DNA of 64,000 nt, taken from Adenanthera pavonina (Eukaryota > Streptophyta > Magnoliopsida > Fabales > Fabaceae). Shown piece after piece: positions 1-13,323 of the stretch. The notes beneath the pieces were generated by a model. It was not told where the DNA came from. It did not search any database and was given only the letters and a program-made list of their open reading frames with translations. The translations under genes and the position numbers were made by a program. Position 1 is the first letter of the stretch. Each line of letters begins with the position of its first letter. The stretch is taken from positions 945,001 through 1,009,000 of the forward strand of contig JAIVEN010000015.1 of the NCBI GenBank assembly GCA_026686845.1. Direction: 5' to 3'.

Positions 1-576
1 ATAGTGAGTTAAGCAACAGAACTTATGTTGGATACCAAAAAGGACAGATCATGTCAACAACCAATTTCCTATCCTATAGAATTGCTTCCTAACAAATGGG
101 TTCGAGTTTACTGCAATGATAACTCATGAGGAAATATGAAAATCTAGTCACAAGCTCTACAACTCAGCTTATCCCCAAAAACTACGCACCATTTCTAAGA
201 TGAAGTATCACAGCTAGAATGGTTAGACTGTGTAGAATGTTACTAACAATGTCAGCTGCAAAAGGTTCAGCAAAACTTCCAGGAGGTTCAGATGACCAAT
301 TTAGTTCATTGCAATTCTAAAAGCAAATTAACATCTATAGCTTTCCTTTTTTTTTTTTTGACATATTCACAGCAAAAAATAAAAGAAAAGTATTCACAGC
401 AAAAAATAAAAGAAAAGTTTCAACATCTGATTAGATTACAGATTAGATTACAGAAGAGTCAAGGTGATTATTTCAAAGAATGTAATTGATCTTATATTTA
501 TCAAAATATTGGTAGCCATTTTTTGTGAAAACATTCAGCATTCAAGCAATAAGTGAATGTAAAAGTTTAGACAAAC

Positions 577-3500
577 CTAAGAATGTTGCCATCAAAGCTC
601 AAAATTTCAGTTCGCCCACGTTGTCGATTAATAAGTTTTAATCTCTGATGCTCACTTGATGCCCCTGAAATGGGAGAGGAGGGGTCCAAAAGTGGGTTCC
701 ATCTTCCACTGGCATAGTTCATAAGTTGTCGAGAAGAATCCTTAGGTTGCTCTTTCTGGTAAAGAAGCTTAGCTGCAGGACCTGTTGCTTGGTATTCAGC
801 ACAAATGTCACGCAACTTTTTCCTTAAGCTCTGCATTGCATCATGGTATTCACTAAATGAACCAGTTTGAAGAAACTCTGATGAAACCACCTTGTTACAT
901 ATTTGATCGCACAACTTTGGACTAAATAGAGGCATCCCAAACTCCACACTTAGTGGAACCCATTCATACTTTTCTTCAGGTGACAAATGATCTGGTTCTT
1001 TTCCATGAAATAATTTTAACAGGCGAATATAACCAACTGTCCACAATTCCATCTTGTTTGCCAAATCAATCAACAGAGAATTCAACTTTGAGCTTTCCAC
1101 TTCACATAGTCCTGACTCTTTCCCTACCAGAGCAATGGAGCCATCAGAGTTCTTTAGGGGAAGAGGGATATCAATAGTAATCAAATTTCCAGAATCATCA
1201 AGATCATATCTACTGAGAGGTTGCACCAGCAAAGCTGAATGTTTAATAAGTGAATTTAAACAATGCAAGAGTATACTTCCCTTCACCAAGTTTCCTTCAA
1301 GCTTCCCTCCCAAACCTCCTACTAGAACCATCCCAAGACCATATAAGGGCCTTCTCACAACCTGCCAATGGCGCAGGAAGCATACGCAGGCATTGTCCTT
1401 TCATCAGTACAACTGATAATGGCCCACTAGCCATAGTTGAATATAATACCAATTTCATCCAAGGAGTCATAGAAGAATAAGACGGTGGACCAAAATGAAC
1501 AGGGCCTGTGGGTCCAGGAAGAATTGATGAAGGAGGAAGAGGCACTATGGACACAACTATATCATAGTCCCGAAGAAACAGACGATCTAGAGTAGCTGGT
1601 GCAAGAGAAGCCAAGCTTTCACAGCGGAGAATATCTACACGATATTTCTTTTTCTTCTTTAATATTTCTGTTCCAACATCTGACACATCGGATGTTATTG
1701 GTTTCTCGTTATTCTGGAGATTTGTATCAGATTCACTGGCTTCTTGCTTGTGCCTAATGTCATCTTCCAATGTAATAGAATGGGTTCCATCACATGTTCT
1801 ACTAAGAACAGGTTCAGAGGACGTAGAAGTATCCTCATGCTTCTTTTTATACAAATTTAATGAGTCATCGTCATTCTTCTCAGATTCTGTAATACCAGAA
1901 TCACCTGATTTGTCAGCCAAGGATATTTCAGTTATTCGAGAGCCTGATTCATCATTGATTGAAGTTAACATACCCATGTTGTCAAATTTTTCCTCCACTT
2001 TTGTATCAGTAGCAAGTCCACCTGATTGTAAACATTCTAATACACAACGCAGGCTAAATGCATGATTTGCAAATTCCTGTAGTTCTCCCTCAAATTTTGC
2101 GCCCTCTAAGGTACTAAGATCCTTGCAAAGATCAGCAATGCTGGCATGACCCAGTTTTCCCGCTTCATAGAGTGTAACAGCATGAGATTTCAAGCCTTAA
2201 CAAATTTCATAGAGAGAAGATGTTGGTCAGATACTTCAAACAGAAGAAAAAACATGCAAAGGTCATTCTCACACACATTGGAAGGCAGAGATCCAACGAA
2301 CTCATGTGAGCTTATCAACTGCTATGAAGTAAATTTCTGATCCTATTATCCTGTAATTTTCAGATCCATTGAGTTACTATTTTAATCTCTGGTATCAGTG
2401 ACAGAACTTCATGTTGCACAGCCAGATTGCTATCAAAAGGCTATCTGTCCCAATAAAGCAAGGATCCAGGAAGAAAGATAGGACATTATCATGAACTTCA
2501 ATGTATTCACATGAAAATAAAGCTGACATATATTGGAAGCTTAGAAAGCATGATTGCATAGTTGCATCAGAAACTATTAAGACTAAAGAACATATATAAA
2601 TTGTTCGACTTGGAAACACCATCCGAAGCATGTTTAAAGTCTGACAGAATTTGTAAGAGAAGGCATTCAAGATTTGTTATACCAGACTAGATTTACAAAT
2701 GAAATTTAAAATTAGAATAATAAAATACCCAAGGAAGCTTCTGTGTAACTATCCAAATATCTAGGAGAGACACCCAATAATGATACTTTCCACTAAAGTA
2801 CAAAAAATAGGTCATCAGAAATCTTAGAATGGGCTTCCTGTGACCTTTTTGTTTTCTCAATCAAACAACTGACATAACAAACAATATTTGAAAATATTTT
2901 TGAGAATTTTATAGAAAATGAATGAATTTAAGCTATAAGGAAAAGGTAAAAAGATGGGTGATTTGAAAATAAACGAACCTGGTGAAACAGAACCCATCAT
3001 TAGATAGGAAGTAATGTTCGCATCAACTATGAAAGCAACACGAGTATAGGCTGAACGAAGACCATAGTTCCCTGACCCTGAAACATCCCCTTGTTGATAG
3101 GTATCATTATCAATAAGCATATTCTCAGAACCCAGACTAACATAAGAACCATCTTCATCACTGACTACACTTCTAGGAGAAGGAGGCATGTTTATATCTT
3201 GAAGAATAACTGAGGGATCAATTACTTTTGTTGCCCATCCCAATCGGCATACAAAAGAAGCAGCAGCCTGCAGTTGAGATAAATCAGCCTGTAGTGTTGC
3301 TGCCAATTCAGCAACAGTTGCATTCTCACTTGAAACAACAAAAACTGCATAAAGTAACCTGTAAAATAAGCTTCCAACTTAGACTCTCTCAATGGAAGTA
3401 ACATTTTGAACAAAAAAGATGGAACTGCAAACTGAAACAACTGAATTACTCTTCAATAGGGTCTTCATAAGACTGCTCCCTGTTGGAAACAAAGCCTTCG

Positions 3501-6500
3501 AGCCTGGAAACTGAACCATTATAATTATATTAAACATTATTGAAGTGACTCATCAACCTTGGGCAGCTCAGACGATGAAACAGAACCTTTAAATTTCATT
3601 TTAAATATATGAAGTCAGATTTTCTACATTCATGCTTCCACATTTACATATTTATAAAATCATGTCTGATTGAACATGTGTAGATGTTTAACAAATTTTA
3701 ATAATTGCAGAAATTTTTATACAGAATAATAATAAATTGATTTGCTTCATTTTTGTATTTCATAAGTCTAATAATTTTAAATCTCAAGTTAGGTGTCCAC
3801 AACAGTGAGGCCTTTAGGTGATTCAATAGTAATCATAAACTAAAAAATAACAAAATCCATATGAAAAGATACTATTACTTCACAAAAATTACTACAACAA
3901 TAAAAGATTAATACAGTTTTATAAAATAAAAGATATCAAAGCTAAAAATTAAATAATGTACTCCCTCCAGTTCTTATTATAAGAGCATCTTAACTAAATT
4001 ACAAAAACCAAGGAAATTGGTCAAAATTAGTTAAAGTAAATAAATTAGTCAAAAATTTCAAAAAACTTTCCCAATTAACCCTTAATGAACTCTTAATATG
4101 TTTATGAGAGAGAACATCTAATACATTAAATTTGAGAGTATTAAATCAAAGACATTTAAGAAAGAAAAGAAAATTAATGTACCTTATAAAGGATCGTATA
4201 ATAAGAACAATGCAAAACTTCTAGAATAGTCCTCATAATAAGGAAAGGAGGGAGTAAATTGCTAAAAAGGGTACAAACTACAAACCCTTTGCCTCAATTC
4301 TAGACAGTTCATTTTAAAAGTTCTTCGTATACATCGACTGTTTTCTACGTTAAGTGCCTCATCTACAGTGTGAAGTAAACAGAAAGTAAAAAAAACAATA
4401 CAAACAAACATCTGCAAGAGTTTCATACAAGGATTTCTAAGCGATACAAATCAGTTCAGCTTAGTTCTTTTCTCTGTTTTCGGAAATTCCAGAAAATTTT
4501 TTAGAAGCTAATGAAACTTCACCCTACAGATGTTAAAAAGTGAACAAAACAAATTAAGTGACCGCAAAGCAGATTCATTAGTGTCATTTTTCCTCAAGCT
4601 CAATCAAGAGTATATATGAAGCTAAGAATAGCTTAGGTGGGATCCAGCCATTTATTCATCAATCCTTATTTAGGGCACATAAATCTCAGCTCAGTCTCTC
4701 ACTCCCTGTCTCTACTATTCATGCCTTGGTCTCTGTAAGCTCAACTCATTAATCCACCGGAAATTTCTGCCTCTTCCTCAATCTCTTTCTCCCAGTATAG
4801 TCCCTCTGGAATAATTTGTTTTCAGCTTTGATGCAACAGGTATTGGAGCTAGGATGTTATGGTAACAGAGGGAGAGGGACAGGGGGGAGAGAAAGAGAGA
4901 GAGAGAAAAGAACTGAATTCACTTCAACTATCAAAACTGTCTTTCCCTCCTCATCTTTTCACATTTATATTGCCATTGGTTTAACTAACGAACTCACTAA
5001 CGGTCTTTCCTTCAACTTACATTCTACTAACATAGGACTTTAAAACTTTGAAGCATTTTGGGACTCCAATTGGGACTTTGTCAATTTGTAAGACTTTCCA
5101 GAGCACTGAAGCTAAGTCTAGACTCTGCAGATTTCTGCTCTGAGGCTTTCTAGCTCTCTTGAAATGAAGGATTTTGCAAGATGCTAACAGCCAGGTCGAA
5201 GGGATTCTTTTTTTTTTCTTCTTTCTGGGTTGGGCATTTATGTTAGGTGAAATGTGTTATGGTATATGAATTTGACTATCAAAGAACATCTGTTGAGTTT
5301 AAAATAATTTGATGAATCAAACCATTTAGGCATCAAGTTTATGCAGATGAAACTGACTCAAAAACTAACAATCCAACCGTATTGAATTGATCAAACATGC
5401 AATAGCAGTTTTAATTTGGGTAAGTAATGCCACCTTAAATGTCACTCTTTGATTCCAAATTTTGGGTAACTTATATGGTCAGTGGCCACAATCAAACAAA
5501 CAGAACTGAAGAAACGTCCTATTTCACCTTCATTATCTCATATGCCATCCTTTAGATTGTAATGCTGAATGCATCAGAAATTTCCTTAAATATGAAGCTA
5601 AATATAAATTCATAGGAACTATATCTTTGAAAATATCATTAGCATAATAAAACCTAATAATTCAAAGCAAGGAACTAAACATAAACATCAAGAACACACC
5701 TTTGAACCGGTCATCAGGGTATACAGGAACATCAAAATAGACCAATCCCTGTCGATAAAGACCTTTTACTATGTCAGGATCAAACAGGATATACGAATTT
5801 GCTTCTTCTTTACAGATTTTGTCTATCGTTGCTGTTTCCTCCTCTGAGAGTTTCTATACAGGCAGAAGAAAAGGGGAGAAAAATCATCAAAAAATACCTG
5901 ACATGCAAAGAAAAGTATTTCACATTCCTAAACTAACACAACAGTCAACATTACTTAATCAATCTCCACATTATTAAAGATCAAAAGCAGGCCTCACCTT
6001 AAATTCTTCCAAGGTAAAGTTCACAAGACAAATTCCCCACCATGGTTCAATGGGAAAATCCACAGGTTGTGTAGGTAAAAGTTCTTTTGCAATTGACTTG
6101 TTCAGTTTCCACATGATTTTCTGGTTACTCCAAAAGAGGAAATCACAGGTGAGATTAGAAGATAAAAACTTTCAACCCAAACAACCTTTGAGCATAGCAG
6201 GATAAACAATACCAGTTGAGGTTAGCAGCAAAACCAAATTGTTATTCAGAAAAGGGCAGTAAAGTCAATCAACTAAGCACTAACAAAGAGAAATGAAGCA
6301 CAAGATAAGGAACATAAAAGTACAGAAAACCATATCCATGCTTGCACGTCTGCTAGAAGGCATATAATTGCTGACATGAAGTAGGCTGCATGTCTCTTTC
6401 AAGACCATTCATTCCTTATTCTATATATTCATTTTGCAAATGTCAACTTTTATTTTTATGACTCCCTTAATTCTCCATATTTCACATACCACAAAGATTA

Positions 6501-9500
6501 AGTAAAAAAACATTATACAAAATTCTTCATAAGTATTGCTCTATAAATTGGATAATGCATTTGTCTACGTCACGTGAACATGAAACCAAAATGACAGAAG
6601 TTATAAGTGATTCAGAACCATAGAAAAAAGCTCACAAAGAACTCTCTGGAACCCAACTCAATAATCTCATCTCAATATTCATGAAATTATGAATGTGAGA
6701 CAAAGGTGAATAAACCAATACACCAGCAATCCTATTTAAGACACCTAACAGGAAGATATTATGGTTATCACATAAATAGATAACTATCAACTAACATATT
6801 ATCCAATTATTAAATAATTATAATTCCATAATTATTTCAGATTATAAAATACAGTAGCAAAAAATAAAAGTGTGACCTTCAACTTTCAATCATTTGAAAA
6901 CACCCCCTCCACTTTGTAATAGAAAATCCTAAATTTTCATCCTTTAACATTTGGGAATTTTGGGATTTAGGATTAGAGCATTTCATTTCCTCGCAAGGCT
7001 TTTTTCAATATTTAACCTCCTAATTTACTTCTAAAATAATGGGGGCATGCCATGTTGCATGGGAAATAGTGTGGGGTAACACCTCTATTAACGGGAAATA
7101 GACAAAAAGTTTGAAATGCTGGAGGTGAAAGATTAAGGAGCTAATCTCTAGGTTCTAAAGTAAAAGGAGGTGCCCACAAATGACCTAATGCTAAAAGAGT
7201 GCATTTGAATTTTTTCCAATAATAGAATAACTAAAATAGTTATCTTGTATCCTGCACCAGGAAAGCATTTAAGGAAGAAGATATCCATAGAGGCATTTTT
7301 GGTTTGGCACCAATTTCAGTTCCTTGTCAACCCAAAAGACGTTGCTTGAACAGTAAAATTGACAATATTCTAGCTACAGGAAATTAAACAACAAAAAACA
7401 AGTACACAAGCATACATGGAATCCTGGCATCAAATCTATGTTCATCTATTATATACGGGAAAATCAATGCAGTACCTTAGATCTGCACTTATTCATTATA
7501 TCAATAAATTCATTTCTCCCAATTCCTGTAAGTCGTAGAGCATCTGCAGCACTAAAATTCGGGATGCTGTCATAAGGTTGCTCTGCAAACAATTAACACA
7601 TGCAGCAAACTTTTAGAGGCCAGCTTCAACACAAGCAAACTTCTAACATTATGAGTATTTACATAGCTTACAGTGAACCATCAAACAAGTGGAGGGAAGA
7701 AAAATACAAGTACATTATACAATCTATTAATGAATTATAAATTCAGTAGAATAAGTAATGCAAGGTTCCAGACTTTTCTTTTAATTTCCCAAAAGTAATT
7801 CCAAAATGGACTCTGAATCACATATATGCTATGCAGTAGCAGAGATCATTACATAAGTCATGCAATTCCACTAATTCTCTGTCCTCAGACACAAACCCAA
7901 GCTGATTCACTAGCAAACTCAGCATCTTATTCATCAACTAAACATGACAAAATACCAAAACAGCACATACAAAGATAAAAATGACCCAGGATATAAAAAT
8001 TAACAAAAAATGACATGACATTATGCATATATCAAGATCTTACATATGCAACCAAACATTTAAACTAAATCAGTGACATGATATAATCTTCTACACATAC
8101 AATGATGAAATCTAACAAAAAGGCTTAGTGACAAAAACAGAGGTAACAAGTAGTGCTATGTAAGATAAAAGCGTTTCCATTTCTAAAACAATTTTCCTGA
8201 TTTCATGGGACTAGCTATGTGGGGGGAACTTTCAATCTAAATGTATTCATTTGAACAGGTCAACTTAAACTGAATATGTATCACTATATATTTTTAATGT
8301 GAAAATAGTTGGCATTTAAGGCCAATATAAAAATGCAACTCCTCTAGGCTCTAGCAAGTAGCAACTCATGTTATAGATGCACCTACAACAATTCAGACAA
8401 ACACTATTTATCTGGTAATCAAGAAGCTATCAATTGTTAAGAACACTAAAAGACTAAGTAACAAAGAGAGATGTAACCTGAAAAAATTCCAATAGTTCAA
8501 TCTATGCACATACAAAAATTGAACAAGCCCCAATGGAGAATAAAACTTATTTGAAAATTGCCAGCAGAGAAGAAGTTACCATTTTTCATTACTTCGAAAA
8601 TTATATCACAGTAATATTTGAAAGGCGAGATTCTCATTACACGGCAAATGTATTCTGCAAGATGATAAGGAAATAGCTGCAAGTGGAAAATTTAAATTAA
8701 AAAAAAAAAGCTCATTAATGCATATGTCCTACAACAAAAGCAAAATAAATTGAGGGTACCAACCAACAACCAAGTAATGCTAGTTATACTTTGACTTCAT
8801 TTCATGTTAGGTATGCAGGTTGTAGACAAACAATTATCCTTTTGATAAGAAGACAAGTAAATATAATTTATCAGAAACTAATCCTAAAAATAAAGAGAAA
8901 ATAAGATCTACATACAGACATAATATTCAAGGCATGGAAACTTGATATATAATATTGTAATGGTGATGGTAAAAAATAATTTGATAAATGTTTCTAGTAG
9001 TTAAAAAATGAAGCATCTTTCTACCAAACAAATTCCATCATCAAACTTGTCTGATCATGTAAACACAGACATAGACATATAACACTTTTTAACAATCATT
9101 ACATATACAGTCTCAGAAAGAGGAGTCAAACAGAACTTCTATAGGGCACATACAGCTAAGTTCTTCCGCAAGTAACGCATCATCTCATCATAATATTCAC
9201 TTTCTTTACAAACTTTGCGAGCAAAACAGTTATTCCATTGGAGTCTCTTCCTTATGCAGTATTCTATTATCCTGCATGAAATTCCCAGGGCAGGCCAAAG
9301 AAATAAGGCATTTAAAGAGAAACTCATCCAAAAATACAACACATGAGCACTGAAATTAGCAGAGTATGAATCTAGTAACCTAAAAAGGAATTATCATTAC
9401 TAATTGAGATTATCTCTCACATGTAATTATTGCTTAGGAAAAATTTTGAGTTGCTTGACAAATGCACCATAGCCTTTCAAAATCAAAATCTTTCCTCATT

Positions 9501-10580
9501 TAAGTACATATTATTCTACTCTACAGATAACTGAAATAGATGTTTCTAGATCAAGTGAAGTAGTAGACTGAATCAAGCATAGACTTATATAAACATAGAT
9601 TCAGAAGATTTCTGTGCCCCCCCCCCTGGGGTCTCTTACCTCCCTTTTTTCCCTCTTTTCCCTCTTTTTCCTCCTTCCAATTCGATACAAAAGCTGTAAC
9701 TTGAGAAAGGATCAACCAGGTTCAAATTAACTAATAATATATTCTACTGTTATTAGTGGCTTGAAATTGTCATCACTCAACTACTATATTTACATGCTCA
9801 AAGACAAGACCATACTCTATTTCAACAACTGAAAAGAACATGGCTTATATAGAAGACATGTAGTCAACCTATTTTTCAACATTTTTGCATGGCAATAAAT
9901 GTCATTTTCTTATTGATGCTATACATGAAAGCATTCATTGCACACACTATGTAGAGAGCAAAACTAGAGGAAGAATAGTACTTTCTAAAAGTGATGTCTG
10001 AGTGTAGAGAGATACACCAGTGAGAAAAATAATGCTGGATAATTCCAGTTGTGTTCTTCTTTAGAAGTAAATCACTAATAGAAAGTTCATAATTGTATAT
10101 CCCAAGTCATGTTCTATATTTTTTTCTAAAATCCAACATGTTAATATGTTCATATTCATGTCAGTATCTTTACTTCACAGGTTCAATGTCTTTGAACATC
10201 ACCAAGATAAATAACTCAAAGAAGGCCATAAGCACAGAAACAAAGGGAAGCCAAGTTTTCAATGCTATGAAGACTCTTAAACTTTGTCCCTTAGGCCCTA
10301 AATGTTCTTTATTTTCTGAACTTGCATGAACTGAATGACTCATTACGCTCTGGACAGTGAAGTCTAAGTTACGTAACTATAACTAAACAATCCAAAGAGA
10401 CCAGAAAATGAAAGAAATAGATTTAGGAGGACAATAAGGACAGTAAACTAACCTCCTTTGCCATTCTTCTTTGGAAGAAAGAGTTACTTGAAGTCGTTTT
10501 GGAAGATTTTCCCAAGGGCATTCTTCCTTAATAGCTCTCCGTAACAATTGTTCCTCCACTGTCACTGGAGCACTGTGCAT
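577..10580 (-). CDS. FAM91-family vesicle-tethering protein (FAM91A1-like), nine exons, 3' end outside window, frameshift in exon 9
   Basis: Recognised as the plant FAM91A1-like protein. Animal FAM91A1 works with TBC1D23 to capture endosome-derived vesicles at trans-Golgi golgins; the plant role is little known. Exons read on the minus strand, all with GT-AG borders and compatible phases: 10580-10453, 9271-9154, 8676-8580, 7582-7476, 6120-5998, 5853-5700, 3510-3450, 3358-2979, 2195-577. The start (MHSAPVTVEEQLL) matches the family N-terminus. Exons 1-8 hold the conserved N-terminal half (for example PFKYYCDIIFEVMKN, NITSYLMMGSVSPG); exon 9 holds a poorly conserved acidic linker and the C-terminal domain (LPAPLAGCEKALIWSWDGS, GGLGGKLEGNLVKG). 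These two motifs are in different frames, joined near 1319-1333, so as read the protein stops soon after WSWDGS. About 929 codons lie here, against roughly 1,000 in the family; the last exon or exons must lie left of base 1. I am sure of the family; whether the gene is functional is open. Confidence 0.9.
3961..4254. mobile_element. Stowaway-type MITE (Tc1/mariner) in a FAM91 intron
   Basis: A 294-bp non-coding element flanked by TA on both sides (3959-3960 and 4255-4256). The left end CTCCCTCCAGTTCTTATTAT and the reverse complement of the right end (CTCCCTCCTTTCCTTATTAT) form terminal inverted repeats with the classical CTCCCTCC Stowaway signature. It lies in the 2.2-kb intron between FAM91 exons 6 and 7. 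Confidence 0.9.
4641..5210. other. Pyrimidine- and GA-rich patch inside the large FAM91 intron
   Basis: This part of the intron has a composition unlike its AT-rich surroundings: a CT-rich stretch near 4690-4800, then a GA-rich simple run near 4866-4908. It could be an old insertion or a purine/pyrimidine tract within the intron. No coding signal is supported. Confidence 0.3.
6885..7215. repeat. Possible non-autonomous inverted-repeat element in a FAM91 intron
   Basis: The left part (TCATTTGAAAACACCCCCTC from about 6890) resembles the reverse complement of the right part (TCATTTGTGGGCACCTCCTT ending near 7180) over some 30 bases, suggesting a diverged MITE. No clean target-site duplication was seen, so the ends are approximate. 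Nothing coding is visible. Confidence 0.35.
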
Positions 10581-10603
10581 TTTCCACTACCCAGAAAGGT
10601 AGT

Positions 10604-10890
10604 CTGCTTCCACACAATAGAACATCATAAAGTCACGACAGGTCATCATAGTTATGATCTCAATTTTGAACCTAGAGCCAAATTTCTACCGCACAAAACT
10701 GATCCCAATTATGGCAGAAAATAACAGTTCTAAAAATCAATTTAATAAAATTTAGCTTCAAATTGTCAGGATCCGACCTAGATTACTACATTTAGCAGTA
10801 TGCTAAGATAGTCACAAGAATTTCACAGAAAGTGGAAGAAATTACATGAATGTTGGTCAAAACTGAAAAGAGTAACAGACATTGAAGCAC
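10604..10890 (-). other. Probable 5'-UTR intron of the FAM91 gene
   Basis: On the minus strand a donor (AAGATCAG|GTGCTT, exon end at 10891) and an acceptor (GCAG|ACTACC, exon start at 10603) would define a roughly 290-nt intron. It would join an upstream non-coding exon (about 10891-11000, containing the common plant 5'-UTR string AAACCCTAGC) to the exon carrying the start codon at 10580. This is inferred from splice signals and composition only. No clear TATA box was identified upstream. Confidence 0.45.
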
Positions 10891-11029
10891 CTGATCTTCG
10901 TTGAGATGCCGAATTCAGCTAGGGTTTGAAAATTCAAATCCACTGACTCTGTTTCGTCTTCTCTGCAGCTAGGATGAAGATTTGCGTATGAGATCTGCAG
11001 AGTGAATTTGTCAGAGTTCATAGTCATGT

Positions 11030-11820
11030 TACGTTTCGCCGGTTGTTAAACCCGCTGGATTTTATCCGACCCGTTAAATTAAAATAATTATGAATATGAA
11101 TTTTAATTTTAATATAAGAAATATGTTGTTTCCAAAATTTTCCCTAATAACAATGTTAAAATTATTTCTTTCATTTACAGTGAAATTTATGTAATTTTTT
11201 TAATCAATAACCACAATAACAACAACAACAATAATTTCATGATTTATATTTTTTTTTGTTAAAATATTCTGAGTCAATCAATTTTTTTATATTAATTGAT
11301 AGTTTAGTAAATTGAAATTTAGAACTATACAATATGAAAAATAAAATCTGTTATCAATTTGACTATTACAAATCATAAAAATTGCATAAGGTCCCTCCTA
11401 ATTTTTAACAAAACCATGTGATGATTGAAAAAAACACAAAAAACAAAATCATGAGATAAGTATTTCATGAATATTATTGCACTTATCAATTTTCCACACA
11501 ATTATTATCATTATTATTGGCCAATTTATTTTTATCAACATATATATTTTTTTCATCCAAGATTTTTATCTACGTATATAATATAAATGAAGTTTTTTTG
11601 GTGGGAAATATAACCGAATTTTTTATGTAGTTTGTTGAGCAACACTTGCCCATTGGATTGCCTTTTTTTTTTCCTTGGGCTTATGGTCCAATCCAATTTA
11701 GAACAACTAAGGCAAGAAATTGGATGATACTTTTTTTTTTTCTTTTCTTTGGTAGAAGTCTTCTTCAACATTTTTTGGTAGTGAGAGAGGGCTATAGCCC
11801 ATAAAAAAACAATTAAACAT
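11030..11820. other. AT-rich intergenic stretch, nothing identified
   Basis: Between the FAM91 5' end and the RNase H remnant the DNA is very AT-rich with short simple runs (ACA-rich at 11220, poly-T runs near 11660 and 11730). I see no gene or element with recognisable ends. Confidence 0.5.
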
Positions 11821-11824
11821 TTTG

Positions 11825-12262
11825 GGAGCACAAGCCCCATCAACATCCTTACAAAAAAAAAGGCTCCACTTCAAAAGGAGCAAAAATAAAGAAAGACATA
11901 TTACGGCAATTAGCAAAGCAAAGCTTAGTCATAAAATCGGAAACAGTATTTGCCTCTCTATACATATAGGATATCTTTATATGCCAATCCCTCAAAAGCC
12001 ATTGTTTAATAGTGATTATCATTAAAGATTAAGAATATATTCCATGTTCATTTCTCATAATCATTCTCACTAAGTTGGCAGCATCCAACTCGATCTCAAC
12101 CTGTTTAAAGCCTCTTTCCCAAGTAGCCTTTAAATCTTCCAGGAGACCACATGCTTCCGCTTCCATAGCTGAACCAGTTCCCAAAAACTTGGTATAACCC
12201 ACTACCCATTTGCCGTCTTCATCTCTTATGACTCTACTACAACCTGAATTATGATTATTCAC
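11825..12262 (-). pseudogene. Remnant of a LINE-type RNase H domain
   Basis: Reading from 12262 downward, the frame shows NNHNSGCSRVIRDEDGKWVVGY, TGSAMEAEACGLLEDLKATW and KQVEIELDAANLV. This is the pattern of the RNase H-like domain at the C-terminus of plant non-LTR retrotransposon polyproteins (the RVT_3 type). After an in-frame stop near 12029 the same family pattern continues (LLRDWHIKISYMYREANTVS). Neither the reverse transcriptase nor a 5' part is nearby, so this is a dead 3' fragment of a LINE, or less likely a decayed host RNase H-domain gene. Confidence 0.7.
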
Positions 12263-13266
12263 AACTTGAAGAAGTCTTCGTCATTTGTTACGGATGATTA
12301 ATTGTGGATGGAAAAAGCGCTTCATTACTAAACAAAAAACAAAATCCACATATTACATCAATTTCTCATCATCCACCATCTTTTTGTAGTAAGGTGGAGA
12401 ATGATCAAAAGCGCAAAAATCATATCTCAAATCCCTAGCTATCCTAACTAAAGCTTGCTAATAATTGAGCAATTGAGAGGATCCAATCAATGTAAAATAT
12501 AACACCAGTTAAAAAACTCTTACAATTAACTGTATAAATAATACGGCAGCAAAACATGCTTATATAAGAAGATTGCTTTCTATGAATGTAGGCAACTTCA
12601 ATAACATTGCAGTCATTGGCTTCCTCAAGCTGTTCTTAAACTTTCTCATATCATGAGAAATCGAGGCCCATTATTATGGACGATTCCATGCTCATCATAC
12701 TGAAAATAAATAATCTCGCTCGAAAAATAATCTCTCTCAGATATGAAAAAGGGTAATTCAGTACTTTTAAATTTAATTTTTAATCTTTGGTCCTCTAATA
12801 TAATTATATATAATCATCCATGGTGCCAACTACTAAGTGGTCAAAAGAAGACGCTGGACTACTTTATTTCATTTCCAAAAAGCTTGATATATAAAAAGCT
12901 AAAATTGGCCTTTTGCAGCAGCTGACTTATTCTTATCGTCATGTTGAAACAAAGAATAGAGCTAATGAAGAAGCCAAGATGGAACCCTTAGCTAAAATTT
13001 CATAAGGTTGGAATGATACATGTATTTGTTTTCCAATATCATCTAACAGTCACATCAAAGAGCGAGCTAATAGGCTAAGAATCTATTTATTCAACTTCTA
13101 AACATTTGCAAGGAAGGAATGTTAGGATGTGAACAAGATTAATAAATCTTCATTACATTAAAATGATAAGACCTAGACCATTGAACTAGATCAGACGGCT
13201 CAAAAAGATGTACATGCAATACGCATCTTAGAGAAGTGTACCGAACATCTCCAAGAGATCACTAAA
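12263..13266. other. Intergenic DNA; right part is the conserved DUF247 upstream region
   Basis: No coding region. From about 12840 the sequence resembles the upstream region of the third DUF247 copy (about 55,760-56,010), sharing for example GGCCTTTTG and GCTAAGAATCTATTTA. The promoter-proximal flank therefore travelled with the gene during duplication. Confidence 0.6.
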
Positions 13267-13274
13267 TATATAAA
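13267..13274 (+). promoter_or_regulatory. TATA box of DUF247 copy 1
   Basis: TATATAAA lies 50 bp before the ancestral ATG at 13324. The same box occurs at the matching place upstream of copy 3 (56013-56020). Confidence 0.55.
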
Positions 13275-13323
13275 CCTATCTCAAGAGGTTTAAGGGAGAA
13301 AGAGCATCAGTGCCATCAAATAC

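Noticed and set aside
1319..1345. A tiny intron to reconcile the two FAM91 frames
   Set aside because: GT and AG dinucleotides exist but would bound an intron of only about 10 nt, far below any plant intron.
953..1480. Plus-strand open frames over the FAM91 exon
   Set aside because: They are antisense shadows of exon 9, which has clear homology on the minus strand.
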